From Micromonospora alfalfae (GTDB lineage Bacteria; Actinomycetota; Actinomycetes; Mycobacteriales; Micromonosporaceae), in NCBI RefSeq assembly GCF_022230925.1, contig NZ_JAKKFH010000034.1, positions 1 to 64,000 of the forward strand: a stretch of DNA of 64,000 nt. The letters run 5' to 3'. The notes under the pieces were generated by a model. It saw only the letters and a program-made list of their open reading frames with translations, did not search any database and was not told the DNA's origin. Shown piece by piece: positions 8,851 through 19,665 of the stretch. The position numbers were made by a program, and so were the translations under genes. Within the stretch, counting starts at the first letter, position 1. Each line of letters begins with the position of its first letter.

Positions 8851-9585
8851 TCAGCCGAGGTCGGCCCGGGTGCGGTGCAGCAACTCCACCAACTCCGCGC
8901 CGTCGGCGGGCCCGAGGACAGTGAACGCCGGCGCGGCCAGCCGGTTGGTCACCGCCTCCGCCCAGAGCCGGCGGCGCACCAACGGCCCGATCGGCGGGTA
9001 CGGCGGCGGCCAGCCACAGGCCACCGCCCCGGCCTCGCCCTCCGGACCGGCCAGCACCGCCTCCAGCGGGGTCATCCCGGCGGCGCGTACCGCCAGCAGG
9101 TAGGCGCCGGTGAAGTGTTCCCGGAGCAGCCGCAGCCCGGCGGCGCTGCGAGCCCCGGGCGAGAGATCCGGGAGCGGCATGGCCCGCCACGCGGCGAAGA
9201 GCGGCATCCCACTGGCCTCCGCCGCCACAACGGCCCGCTCGACGAGCGCCGACAGGCGCTCGGTGCCGGGCAGGGGGCCGAGCTGCTGCTCCCCCCACCG
9301 GCAGCACTCGGCGAGGCTCGCGGCGGCCACCTCGAACGGCGCGACGACCCGGGCGGCGGCGTCCCAACCGTCGGCGACCGCGTCCGGGGCGATGAACCCG
9401 AGGGCGGCGGCGGCCGTCTCGGCCCGCACACCACCGAGCGCGCCGGCCCGGCCGCTGATGTAGAAGGCCCAGCCGGAGATGCCGAGCAGTCGGGCCCGGC
9501 GCAACGTGGTCGGGTCCCGACTGAAGGCGTCGCCGAGGTCGAGCACGACGGGCTTACTGGCGGCCGCGACCTGCTCCGGAGTCAC
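8851..9585 (-). CDS. SCO6745-like conserved actinobacterial protein
   Basis: The 244-residue, largely alpha-helical protein opens with VTPEQVAAASKPVVLDLGDAF and contains YISGRAGALGGVRAET, which I recognise as the conserved actinobacterial SCO6745-type family. Function is not established. The C-terminal part has a Pro-rich turn (CGWPPPYPPIGP) and ends in a helix. The GTG at 9585 is chosen because everything upstream in that frame is arginine-rich shadow sequence. It follows the coiled-coil gene with a gap of about 100 bases. Confidence 0.7.
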   Translation of the reverse strand: MTPEQVAAASKPVVLDLGDAFSRDPTTLRRARLLGISGWAFYISGRAGALGGVRAETAAAALGFIAPDAVADGWDAAARVVAPFEVAAASLAECCRWGEQQLGPLPGTERLSALVERAVVAAEASGMPLFAAWRAMPLPDLSPGARSAAGLRLLREHFTGAYLLAVRAAGMTPLEAVLAGPEGEAGAVACGWPPPYPPIGPLVRRRLWAEAVTNRLAAPAFTVLGPADGAELVELLHRTRADLG

Positions 9586-9688
9586 CGCGCCGCCCCGCTC
9601 GGGCAACCCGACCCGGCGACCACGACCACGCCCCGACCCGGGGCCACTCGCCGTGTACCGCCCGCACACTCGTCGTCGTCCATCGATG

Positions 9689-10663
9689 TCAGTCTGCCGC
9701 GCCGCCGCCCTCGTCCGCATTCCCCTCTTCGGCCGCCAGTGCCTCGACCGCCGCCTCGACCTCACCGGCGCGTCGCCGGGCCACAGTGACCGCCCGCTCG
9801 GCGGCACGCCGGGCGAGCTTGGCCCGGCTGAGGTCCTGCTCGGCGACCGCGCGCCGCCGTTCCAGCTCGGCCAGCTCGGCCTCAAGACGATCGAGTACGG
9901 CCACACCGTTGCGTTCCTGCCCGGTCGCCTCGGTCAGCGCGGTCTCGGCCCGCTCCTGCTCGGCCTGGGCCTTCGCCAACTCCCGGTCCAGGGCACGGCG
10001 CTGCCGGGCCCGCTCGGCTCGGGCCGCCCGCTGTGCTGCCTGCTCGGCACGCTCGGCAGCCCGGTCCGTACGGGGTGCCGCCTCGGGACGGCCCCGTTGG
10101 GGGCCGGGTCGGCGGGCCGGGCGCTCCTCCTCGCGCTCCTCGTCATCGTCGGTGACCAGCCGCAGTTGGGGCCGGGGCACCTCACCGAAGCCGGCGTAGC
10201 TGGCCGCCCGCAGCAGCCGGCCGGCCCGCACCTGCTCGGCGACCTCGACGTCGGAGAACGCCGCGTTCAGCGTCGCCTCCACCTCGGCCAGGGGCAGCCG
10301 GCTCGCCGGTGGCGCGTCCGGCTCGGCTGCGGCGAGCTTGCGAACCTCGGCGACGAGCGCGCCGACCGCCGCCCGGCGCTGCGCGGACAGCTCCCGCAGG
10401 CGGGGCCCCCGCAACTCCCGCTGGGCGACTCGCAGGGCGTCGGCGAGCTGCACCAGATCGGCTACCAGTTCCGGGCGTCGGATGGCGAGGAGGTTCACCA
10501 ACCAGGCGGCCACCGTCGGGCGACGCAGCCGGGCCAGTTGCCTTGCGGTGGTCGGGTCGCCGGCCCGGCGGGCCTCGGCCACGGCGGCGTCCCGGGCGGC
10601 CACGAACCGGTCCGGTGGGGTGCGGTAGAGCTGCTGCACCAGCTCCGCGGAGAGGCCGGGCAT
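9689..10663 (-). CDS. Conserved coiled-coil protein of unknown function
   Basis: The 324-residue protein has a folded helical N-terminus (1-165), an acidic to basic linker (about 170-200) and a long Ala/Arg/Glu-rich coiled coil (about 205-315). The heptads run through RAAERAEQAAQRAARAER and later LEAELAELERRRAVAEQD. No catalytic motif is seen. Homologous proteins are common in actinobacteria as hypothetical proteins. It begins four bases after the metallo-beta-lactamase-fold gene, so the two are one transcription unit. Confidence 0.75.
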   Translation of the reverse strand: MPGLSAELVQQLYRTPPDRFVAARDAAVAEARRAGDPTTARQLARLRRPTVAAWLVNLLAIRRPELVADLVQLADALRVAQRELRGPRLRELSAQRRAAVGALVAEVRKLAAAEPDAPPASRLPLAEVEATLNAAFSDVEVAEQVRAGRLLRAASYAGFGEVPRPQLRLVTDDDEEREEERPARRPGPQRGRPEAAPRTDRAAERAEQAAQRAARAERARQRRALDRELAKAQAEQERAETALTEATGQERNGVAVLDRLEAELAELERRRAVAEQDLSRAKLARRAAERAVTVARRRAGEVEAAVEALAAEEGNADEGGGAAD

Positions 10664-10667
10664 CGGG

Positions 10668-11300
10668 TCAGACGTCCACCCGGCTACCGGGCTCCAGTCG
10701 CTGGTATTCGGTGCCGGACAGCGCTGTGTACTGCCGGTCGAGCACGCCCAGCCCGTTGTCGTTGAGCGACGCGTCGTGCACTGCGTACGCGCGCCGCGGT
10801 GCTACCGCGCGGATGAAGTCGACCACCTCGGAGAACTTCGACCAGGGGGCGTGGATCGGCGCGAAGAGCGTGTCGACCGGTGTCTCGTCGGGCACCACGA
10901 GCGAGTCTCCCGGGTGGTAGACCACGTCGTTGATCAGGTAACCGAGGTTGTCGATCACCGGGATGTCGGGGTGGATCACGGCGTGCCGCCCCCCGTACGC
11001 GCGCACCGCGACCCCGGCTGCGGTGAACGACTCACCGACGCTGACCGGGCGCAGCACGTCGGCCGCGTCACCGAGGGTCCCGCCGAGTGAGGCGGGGCCG
11101 TAGATCGGGAACGGCTGTCGGTCGAGTTGGAGGCGCACCGCTGCCAGATCGAGGTGGTCGGGGTGTTCGTGGGTGATCAGCACCGCGTCCGCACCGTCCA
11201 GCGCCGCCGAGGCGTCGCCGAACACCCCGGGGTCGACGACGAGCACTCCCCCGTCGTGTTCCACCCGAAGGCAGGAGTGGGCGTACTTGGTGAGCCGCAT
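10668..11300 (-). CDS. Metallo-beta-lactamase-fold hydrolase
   Basis: The 210-residue protein has the metal-binding motif THEHPDHLD (His44, His46, Asp48, His49) and further His residues in GGRHAVIH and YHPGDS. It resembles the UPF0173/UlaG-like branch, small cytosolic hydrolases of uncertain substrate. The ATG at 11300 has GAGGAG five bases upstream. It leads an operon with the coiled-coil gene and is divergent from the DUF4349 lipoprotein gene. Confidence 0.82.
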   Translation of the reverse strand: MRLTKYAHSCLRVEHDGGVLVVDPGVFGDASAALDGADAVLITHEHPDHLDLAAVRLQLDRQPFPIYGPASLGGTLGDAADVLRPVSVGESFTAAGVAVRAYGGRHAVIHPDIPVIDNLGYLINDVVYHPGDSLVVPDETPVDTLFAPIHAPWSKFSEVVDFIRAVAPRRAYAVHDASLNDNGLGVLDRQYTALSGTEYQRLEPGSRVDV

Positions 11301-11414
11301 CGTGACTCCTCGATTATCGAATCGTGACGTCCTCAGCGCAGTCTGCCGGAACCAGCCGGTGTGCGCGTCGCGTCCGAGCTATCGCCACACCGGTTGACGA
11401 CGATGGGAGCGGGG

Positions 11415-12353
11415 ATGGACGGACAGGTGGGACGACGCCGCAGTGCGCTGCTGGCGGCTACGACACTGGCGGCGGCCCTGGCGCTGACAGGGTGCGGTGC
11501 CGGTGACGGGGCGCAGGACAGCGCCGGCTCGGCGGCCGAGGCGCCGCCGGCCAACGGCGGCGAGGCGGGCCGGGACGCCGCAGCTGGCGCGCCGGAGGGG
11601 GCCGGCGCCGGCGCACCGGACCTACGGGTCGACCAGCGGGCGATCATCTACACCGGAAGGATGCGGGTGCAGGTGGACGATGTGGACTCTGCCGCCCGCG
11701 AGGCCACCGCCGTAGCCATCCAGGCCGGCGGCTTCGTCGGCGGCGACCAGCGGCGCAGTGCCGACGCCGACGCGGTGGCGGAGTTGGAGTTGCGGGTGCC
11801 GGCGGCGAAGTTCACCGGCGTGGTGGAGGAGATCGCGAAGCTCGGTCAGCAGCAGAGCAGGCAGATCGACACTCAGGACGTCACCGAGGAAAGCGTCGAC
11901 CTGGAGGCCCGGATCACCAGTCAGCGGGCCCGGGTGGAGAGCGCCCGCCGGTTGCTGTCCCGGGCCACCTCGATCACCGACCTGGTGTCGCTGGAGAACG
12001 AGCTGGGTCGCCGGGAGGCCGACCTGGCCTCGCTGGAGGCCAAGAAGCGACGCCTGGCCGACCTGACCGCCCTCTCCACGATCACCGTGTCGCTCGCGGG
12101 GCCGGCGGCGAAGGACACCGAGGAAGAGGCCGAGACCGGCTTCCTGGTCGGGCTCAGGGGCGGCTGGAAGGCGTTCGTCGTCTCGATGACCGTCCTGCTC
12201 ACAGTGCTGGGCGCGTTGCTGCCCTGGCTGGTGGCGATCGGCGTACCGCTGGTGGCGCTGCTGGTCGTGCTGCGCCGACGGCGCAAGTCCCCGGCTCCGG
12301 TCGCGCCGGTCAGCGCGCCGCCGCCAGTGCCCGCAACGCGGTCTGCACCATGA
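11415..12353 (+). CDS. DUF4349 lipoprotein
   Basis: The 312-residue protein has a lipoprotein signal (MDGQVGRRRSALLAATT then ALTGC; Cys26 is the lipidation site). An Ala/Gly-rich linker precedes the DUF4349 domain (about 75-235) with its central coiled coil, and one membrane helix follows near 265-290 with a short basic tail. It should be anchored outside the membrane at both ends. Function is unknown. I chose the ATG at 11415, after GAGCGGGG, over 11361 because it gives a standard signal peptide. Its last 44 bases overlap the convergent amidohydrolase gene. Confidence 0.83.
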   Translation: MDGQVGRRRSALLAATTLAAALALTGCGAGDGAQDSAGSAAEAPPANGGEAGRDAAAGAPEGAGAGAPDLRVDQRAIIYTGRMRVQVDDVDSAAREATAVAIQAGGFVGGDQRRSADADAVAELELRVPAAKFTGVVEEIAKLGQQQSRQIDTQDVTEESVDLEARITSQRARVESARRLLSRATSITDLVSLENELGRREADLASLEAKKRRLADLTALSTITVSLAGPAAKDTEEEAETGFLVGLRGGWKAFVVSMTVLLTVLGALLPWLVAIGVPLVALLVVLRRRRKSPAPVAPVSAPPPVPATRSAP

Positions 12354-13569
12354 CGCGGACGCCGACCGCGATGGACCGCTCGTCCACGTCGAAGCTCGCC
12401 CGGTGCAGGTCGACGTTGGGGCCGGAGCGACCCACGCCGAGCCGGGCGAGGGCGCCGGGGACGTACTCCAGGTACCAGGAGAAGTCCTCGCCGCCCATGC
12501 TCTGCGGTGTCTCGGCGATCCCGTCCGGGCCGAGGGCTGCGGCGGTGGCGGCGGTCAGCACCTGGATGGCGTGGGCGTCGTTGCACACCGGCGGCCGGCC
12601 GCGCAGGTATTCCAGGTCGACGGTGGCGCCGGTCGGCGCGATCACGTCCCGCACCACCTGAGCGACGATCTTGGGCGCCTGCTCCCAGGTGTCGCGGTCC
12701 ATCACCCGGAGGGTGCCGGAGGCGCTCGCCTCGGACGGGATGACGTTGTAGCGGGTGCCGGCCGAGGCGTGGCCGAAGACCAGCAGCAGGCCGCTGTTGG
12801 CCGGCACCCGGCGACTGACCAGGGCCGGCACCTCGGTGATCAGCCGACCGAGGGCGTCGACCATGTCGACGGTCAGGTGCGGGCGGGCGGTGTGCCCGCC
12901 CGGGCCGGAGAGTCGGACGGTCACGTTGTCGGCGGCCGCGGTGATCGGGCCGACCCGCAGGCCGACCTGACCCACCGGCAGGTTCGGGTCGCAGTGCAGC
13001 GCGAAGATCTGCACCACGTCGTCCAGGCCGCCGGCCTCGATGACCTCCAGCGAACCGCAGGGCAGGATCTCCTCGGCCGGCTGGAAGATGAGCCGGACCC
13101 GACCGTCCAGCTCACCGAGGTCGGCGAGCTGGGCCAGCAGCATGCCGACGCCGAGCAGGACCGAGGTGTGCACGTCGTGCCCGCAGGCGTGGCAGACGCC
13201 CTCCACCGTCGACCGGTACGGCACGTCCTTGGGATCGTCCAACGGCAGGGCGTCGATGTCGGCGCGCAGCGCAACGACCGGGCCGTCCGGCCTGCCGTTG
13301 ACGTCGCAGATCACGCCGTTGCCCTTGGGCAGCAGACGCGGGGTCAGCCCGGCCAGCGACAGCTCCCGGGCGATCAGCGCGGCCGTCTCGAACTCGTTGC
13401 CGGAAAGCTCCGGGTGCGAGTGGATGTGACGGCGCGTAGCGATCAGCCCCGGTACCCGGAGCGCGAGAAGGTGATCCAGCTCGCGGGGCAGGGGCTGGGA
13501 TCCCGGTGCCGTCTCCGGCCAGGACGACGCCAGCTGGCCGCTTGTGGGCAGCGTCAACGCACTCGTCAC
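12310..13569 (-). CDS. M20 family metallopeptidase / amidohydrolase (AmiA/AmiB-like)
   Basis: The 419-residue protein is a two-metal hydrolase of the M20D type. Ligands are seen in RRHIHSHPELSGNE, CHACGHDVHTS, FQPAEEILPCGS (catalytic Glu pair), and the dimerisation domain motif GPGGHTARP. The final His lies in VDLHRASF. It hydrolyses an N-acyl or peptide bond, substrate unknown. Mtb carries amiA1 and amiB1 next to lpdA and pmmB, the same neighbourhood. The GTG at 13569 is favoured; an in-frame ATG at 13752 with GGAGG ten bases upstream would add 61 Arg-rich residues and cannot be excluded. Confidence 0.85.
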   Translation of the reverse strand: MTSALTLPTSGQLASSWPETAPGSQPLPRELDHLLALRVPGLIATRRHIHSHPELSGNEFETAALIARELSLAGLTPRLLPKGNGVICDVNGRPDGPVVALRADIDALPLDDPKDVPYRSTVEGVCHACGHDVHTSVLLGVGMLLAQLADLGELDGRVRLIFQPAEEILPCGSLEVIEAGGLDDVVQIFALHCDPNLPVGQVGLRVGPITAAADNVTVRLSGPGGHTARPHLTVDMVDALGRLITEVPALVSRRVPANSGLLLVFGHASAGTRYNVIPSEASASGTLRVMDRDTWEQAPKIVAQVVRDVIAPTGATVDLEYLRGRPPVCNDAHAIQVLTAATAAALGPDGIAETPQSMGGEDFSWYLEYVPGALARLGVGRSGPNVDLHRASFDVDERSIAVGVRVMVQTALRALAAAR

Positions 13570-14025
13570 GTCGAATTCTCGATCACTAGGAATGGATGGA
13601 TCATCGGGGACAGCAGACAGCCTAGACCTCCGACGGTGACGCTGCGCAACCTCGTTACGGTAATGATCGGACCGCGCAGAGTCACGTATGCCCTGCTGGG
13701 GGCGCTCGTCCAGGTGAGGGACAGCAGGTAGATCACGGTCAAACGCCGTCATCAGCCCCTCACCTCCTACAACGCGTAACCGATCGCGGCGGTCACGAAT
13801 CCCGGCGCCAGTCGGAGACCCGTTGCCAAATTGTCGCATTAGTCGGGGTGATGAACTGACACTCCGACAATTAGCCGACCACACACCGCAACGAGCCGGA
13901 TAAGGACGCTCACACGCACCCATCCACCGTGGGCGCACACTGTGTGCGTCCCGGCTCAACCGACCGGATACCCGCTGAGAGCGTCGGACACACCGCGCCC
14001 CGAGGCCGCAGTGGCGGCCGGACGC
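13570..14025. other. Intergenic region with palindromes
   Basis: About 456 bases separate the amidohydrolase gene from the downstream end of the mutase gene; both are on the minus strand, so it should hold the amidohydrolase promoter and the mutase terminator. A 15-base palindrome CGCACAC-T-GTGTGCG is at 13934-13948. A looser AATTGTCG...CGACAATT pair lies near 13825-13872. The part nearest the amidohydrolase (13570-13752) is open in that gene's frame. Confidence 0.5.
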
Positions 14026-15609
<1,584 letters not shown>

Positions 15610-15776
15610 CCCCGGATGGTAGGACGCCTGGCCACGTCGTCGGGTGAGGGATACCGCACAGTGCGTCCCGACCTGTCGACACCAGGTGAACGACAGGGCA
15701 CGTTCTGTCGACTTCGATAAACGTCCGCCGCGTCGGCTTTCGCATCGGGCGTCGGAACCAGCAAGATAGGGGGGTT

Positions 15777-17882
15777 GTGTCCCAGCCCCCCTCGATTTCC
15801 CCCGGTGGCTTTTCTGTGACTCAGATCCCGACGTGGAGCGGCGGACCAGTTAGTCCCGCCAACGGACGAGCGGCGCCCGGCACCACCATCGGTGGCCGGT
15901 ACTCGCTGCGGTCCTCGGTGGGCAACGGCGGCATGGGCACGGTGTGGCGCGCCACAGACACCCTGCTGCGCCGCGACGTGGCGGTGAAGGAGGTCGTCCT
16001 GCCCCCGGGGCTGGCCCCCAGCGACCGCGACGCGATGTACGAACGCACCCTGCGCGAGGCCCGGGCCGCCGCCGCCATCCAGCACCCCGCTGTGGTGCAG
16101 GTGTACGACGTGGTCACCGAGGCCGGCCGACCGTGGATCGTGATGGAGCTGCTGGACGCCCGCAGCCTCGCCGACATGGTGATCGAGGACGGGCCGGTCG
16201 CGCCCCGCGCCGTCGCCAAGATCGGCATCGCGCTGCTGGGTGCGTTGGAGGTAGCGCACGCGATCGGCGTGCTGCACCGCGACGTCAAACCCGCGAACGT
16301 GCTGATCTGCACCGACGGGCGCTGCGTGCTGACCGACTTCGGGGTCGCCCGGATGCCCACCGACGTGCAGCTCACCACCCCCGGCATGGTGCTCGGCTCG
16401 CCGCACTTCATCTCCCCCGAGCGGGCCATGGGCCAGGAGTTCGGCCCGCCCAGTGACCTCTTCTCGCTGGGTGTGACGCTCTACACCGCCGTCGAGGGGC
16501 GGCCCCCGTTCGACAAGGGCGACCCGATCGAGACCATGCACGCAGTGGTGGAGGACCCGCCCGCCCCACCGCAGCGCAGCGGCCCGCTGACCCGGGTGCT
16601 GATGGGTCTGCTCGAGAAGGACCCGGCGCGCCGCCTCGACGTGCACACCTCCCGGGCGATGCTGCGCGAGCTGCTCGCCGGCCCGCTGGGCAGCACGGCG
16701 ACGGCTGTGCACTCGGTCACCGACCCGTACGCCGTGGTGCCGGTGCAGCAGCGCCCCATCCCCGTCCTCCCGCCGGCCCAGCCGGAGCCGAAGCCGGACA
16801 GCCAGATCGGCGGTCCGGCGATGCTGGCCCCGGGTGAGTCCCTGACCGACCGGCTGGCCTCGCTGCGCCGGGGCGAGCGCCCGCAGGCAGCTCGCGCGGC
16901 CGGCACCACCGGTGGGCTCGACGAGACCAGCGCCGACGCCCTGGCCGGTCCGCTGCACACGCCGACCGGCGCGATGCCGACTCCCGGCCGACCGGCGGCC
17001 GGACGCACCTACGGTGGCAACGCGGACGCCACCCAGCGGGTGGACGCCGGCGGGCACCCCGACGCCACCCAGCGGGTCAGCTACGGCAGCCCTGCCGATG
17101 CCACCCAGCAGGTCGGGTACGGCGGCGCGGCACCGGAGGCCACCCAGCGCGTCGGCGGCACCTACGGCGGCGGCAACCAGTGGTCGGTGCCGGGCACCGG
17201 CCAGCCCTGGGCCACCACGCCCGCCGCTTCGGGCGGCAGCGCGCTGGACAAGGTCCGGGCCACCGGTGGTCAGCTCGTCACCACCGTCAAGGGCTGGCCG
17301 CGCAAGGTGCAGCTCGCCGCGGCCGGCGGGTTGGTCGTCGTGCTGCTGATCACCGCCGTGGCGCTCTCCGGCGGCGACGACGCCCCGCCGAGCACCCCGG
17401 CAGCGCAACCCACCACGTCCGCCCCGGCGGCCCCCACCGTCGAGATGCAGGAGCACACGGCCCGCGGGATCCAGGTCATGGTGCCGAAGGGCTGGAAGAA
17501 GGCCACCGGCGGCTCGTACACCGACTACATCGACCCGGCGGACAGCGGCCGCAAGGTCCGCATCATCACCGAGAAGTGGACCAGCAGCTCCACCCGGTGG
17601 GCCGAGACGGCCGAGAACGGCCTCAAGACCCGGAGCACCTCCTGCGTCAAGCCGTACAACCAGATCGCCTCCACCGAGACCGAACTGGCCAGCAAGCCGG
17701 CAGCGGAATTCGAGTACACCTGCGGTGAGGGTGACGCGATGCGGCACGGCGTCTGGCGGGGCGTCGCGCAGGACGGCAAGGCGTACTCGTTCTACCTCAC
17801 CGCCACCGACGCCAAGTTCGCGGAGAGCAAGCCGATCTTCGACGAGATGGCACGGACGTTCCAGCTCACCGGGAACGGCTGA
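15777..17882 (+). CDS. Membrane-anchored Ser/Thr protein kinase
   Basis: The 701-residue protein is an STPK with an intracellular kinase domain (about 40-300). It shows GNGGMGTV (49-56), Lys71, HRDVKPAN with Asp169, DFG 187-189 and SPE near 213. A disordered juxtamembrane region (about 340-500) contains four DATQRV-type repeats at 417-460. One membrane helix lies near 511-533, followed by a 165-residue extracellular domain rich in Thr/Pro at first. The topology is that of PknA/B-like sensors, but no PASTA repeats are present. The GTG at 15777 follows a run of G residues. It is divergent from the mutase gene. Confidence 0.9.
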   Translation: MSQPPSISPGGFSVTQIPTWSGGPVSPANGRAAPGTTIGGRYSLRSSVGNGGMGTVWRATDTLLRRDVAVKEVVLPPGLAPSDRDAMYERTLREARAAAAIQHPAVVQVYDVVTEAGRPWIVMELLDARSLADMVIEDGPVAPRAVAKIGIALLGALEVAHAIGVLHRDVKPANVLICTDGRCVLTDFGVARMPTDVQLTTPGMVLGSPHFISPERAMGQEFGPPSDLFSLGVTLYTAVEGRPPFDKGDPIETMHAVVEDPPAPPQRSGPLTRVLMGLLEKDPARRLDVHTSRAMLRELLAGPLGSTATAVHSVTDPYAVVPVQQRPIPVLPPAQPEPKPDSQIGGPAMLAPGESLTDRLASLRRGERPQAARAAGTTGGLDETSADALAGPLHTPTGAMPTPGRPAAGRTYGGNADATQRVDAGGHPDATQRVSYGSPADATQQVGYGGAAPEATQRVGGTYGGGNQWSVPGTGQPWATTPAASGGSALDKVRATGGQLVTTVKGWPRKVQLAAAGGLVVVLLITAVALSGGDDAPPSTPAAQPTTSAPAAPTVEMQEHTARGIQVMVPKGWKKATGGSYTDYIDPADSGRKVRIITEKWTSSSTRWAETAENGLKTRSTSCVKPYNQIASTETELASKPAAEFEYTCGEGDAMRHGVWRGVAQDGKAYSFYLTATDAKFAESKPIFDEMARTFQLTGNG
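17025..17155 (+). repeat. Coding tandem repeat, four copies of (D/E)ATQ(R/Q)V
   Basis: Within the kinase gene, four motifs [18 protein letters not shown] and EATQRV are spaced by Gly/Tyr-rich linkers of 7-9 residues. Each carries one threonine before glutamine. They lie between kinase domain and membrane helix, a typical autophosphorylation segment, so they may be phosphorylated docking sites for FHA-domain proteins. That role is inferred only from position and pattern. Confidence 0.8.
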
Positions 17883-17930
17883 GCCGGAGGGAACGCACAG
17901 GGGTGATCCGTCGCCGTGCTATCAAGGGGC

Positions 17931-19652
17931 ATGGCGGCGGACACCACTGACATCGACGACATTCGTGAGCAAGCCCGGCGTTGGCTGGCCGACGACCCCG
18001 ACCCGGCCAGCCGGGACGAGCTGACGGCGGTGCTCGACGGGCTTCCGGCGAGCGCCCCGGAGCTCGCCGACCGGTTCGCCGGCCCGTTGACCTTCGGCAC
18101 GGCGGGCCTACGCGGCCCGCTGCGAGCCGGCCCGAACGGCATGAACCTCGCCGTGGTCACCCAGGCCGCTGCCGGCCTGGTCACCTGGCTCGCGGCCCAG
18201 GGCGGCACCGGCCCGCTGGTGATCGGCTACGACGCCCGGCACGGCTCCCGGCAGTTCGCCGAGCGCACCGCCCAGGTGGCCACCGGCGCTGGCCGTCCGG
18301 CGCTGCTGCTGCCCCGCCCGCTGCCCACCCCGGTGCTGGCGTACGCCGTGCGGCACCTCGGCGGTGTCGCCGGCGTGATGGTCACGGCCAGCCACAACCC
18401 GCCGCAGGACAACGGCTACAAGGTCTACCTCGGCGCGGAGCTGGGCGGCGAGCTGGGATCCGGCGCGCAGATCGTGCCCCCCGCCGACGCCGGTATCGAG
18501 GCCGCCATCCGATCGGTCGGGCCGCTGGCCCAGGTGCCGTTGGGCGAGCCCGGTCAGGTGCTCGGCGACGACCTGGTCGCCTCGTACGTCGAACGGGCCA
18601 CCGCGGTGATCGACCCGGACGGCCCACGGGACCTGACGGTGGCGTACACCCCGCTGCACGGGGTGGGCGCGGCGGTGCTCACCGCCGCCTTCGCCAGCGC
18701 GGGCTTTCCGACCCCGGGGGTGGTGCCCGACCAGGCCGAGCCGGACCCGGCGTTCCCCACCGTGTCGTTCCCCAACCCGGAGGAGCCGGGTGCCGTGGAC
18801 CGGCTGATCGCCCTGGCCGACTCCACCGGCGCGGACATCGCCATCGCCAACGACCCGGACGCCGACCGGTGCGCTGTGGTCGTCCGGGAGGGCGCGCCAG
18901 CGAGCGCGAGGAGTGAGCTTGCGAGCCCCGCAGTCGGGAGCGAAGAACGGCCCGGCTGGCGGATGCTGCGGGGCGACGAGGTAGGCGTCCTGCTCGCCGA
19001 CCACCTGATGCGCCGGGGGGTGACCGGGCTCTACGCCACCACGATCGTGTCTTCGTCACTGCTGCGGGCGATGTGCGCGGCCCGGGGCCTGCCCTACGAC
19101 GAGACGCTGACCGGCTTCAAGTGGATCGTGCGGGCCGGCGGCGGAAGCGCGCCGCTGGTCTTCGGCTACGAGGAGGCACTCGGCTACTGCGTCGCCCCGG
19201 AGCACGTCCGGGACAAGGACGGGATCACCGCCGCGCTGACGGTGGCCGAGTTGGCCGCCGGCCTGAAGACGCAGGGTCGTACGCTGACCGACCGGTTGGA
19301 CGAGCTGGCCGCCGAGTTCGGCGTGCACCACACCGACCAGCTCTCCGCCCGGGTGGACGACCTGCGGGTCATCGCCGACGCGATGACGCGGATCCGGGCG
19401 GCCACCCCGGCCACCCTGCTCGGGCAGCCGGTGGACAGCGTCCGGGACCTGCTGCCCGAGTCGGACGTGGTGATCCTGCGGACCGCTGTGGCCCGGGTGG
19501 TGATCCGCCCGTCCGGGACCGAGCCGAAGCTCAAGGCGTACCTCGAGGTGGTGGAACCGGTCGTGGACGGCGACGTGCGGACGGCCCGCAGCCGGGCGGC
19601 GCAGGCGGTCGCCGCCCTGCGCGGCGAGATCGCCGCAGCTCTGGGGCTCTGA
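17931..19652 (+). CDS. pmmB: Phosphosugar mutase (PmmB-like phosphomannomutase / phosphopentomutase)
   Basis: The 573-residue enzyme belongs to the alpha-D-phosphohexomutase family. It has TFGTAGLRGPL near 50, the phosphoserine loop VTASHNPPQDNGYK near 152, the metal loop NDPDADRC near 300 and the phosphate-binding tail RPSGTEPKLKAYLE near 520. Its position beside upp and deoC, as Mtb pmmB beside upp and deoD, suggests interconversion of pentose-1- and pentose-5-phosphates in nucleoside salvage besides hexose phosphates. About 18 extra residues near 321-339 are encoded by an inserted repeat-like sequence. The ATG at 17931 is chosen over the GTG at 17916. Confidence 0.85.
   Translation: MAADTTDIDDIREQARRWLADDPDPASRDELTAVLDGLPASAPELADRFAGPLTFGTAGLRGPLRAGPNGMNLAVVTQAAAGLVTWLAAQGGTGPLVIGYDARHGSRQFAERTAQVATGAGRPALLLPRPLPTPVLAYAVRHLGGVAGVMVTASHNPPQDNGYKVYLGAELGGELGSGAQIVPPADAGIEAAIRSVGPLAQVPLGEPGQVLGDDLVASYVERATAVIDPDGPRDLTVAYTPLHGVGAAVLTAAFASAGFPTPGVVPDQAEPDPAFPTVSFPNPEEPGAVDRLIALADSTGADIAIANDPDADRCAVVVREGAPASARSELASPAVGSEERPGWRMLRGDEVGVLLADHLMRRGVTGLYATTIVSSSLLRAMCAARGLPYDETLTGFKWIVRAGGGSAPLVFGYEEALGYCVAPEHVRDKDGITAALTVAELAAGLKTQGRTLTDRLDELAAEFGVHHTDQLSARVDDLRVIADAMTRIRAATPATLLGQPVDSVRDLLPESDVVILRTAVARVVIRPSGTEPKLKAYLEVVEPVVDGDVRTARSRAAQAVAALRGEIAAALGL
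18894..18948. repeat. Repeat-like element inserted in frame in the mutase gene
   Basis: The coding stretch that translates as APASARSELASPAVGSEER interrupts an otherwise ordinary mutase between the metal loop segment CAVVVREG and GWRMLRGDEVG. At DNA level it contains GCGAGGAGTGAGCTTGCGAG followed by CCCCGCAGTCGGGAGCGAA. I recognise this as very like a short sequence that recurs next to many Micromonospora genes. It keeps the frame and would form a surface loop. Confidence 0.6.
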
Positions 19653-19665
19653 CCGGCGGGCCGGG

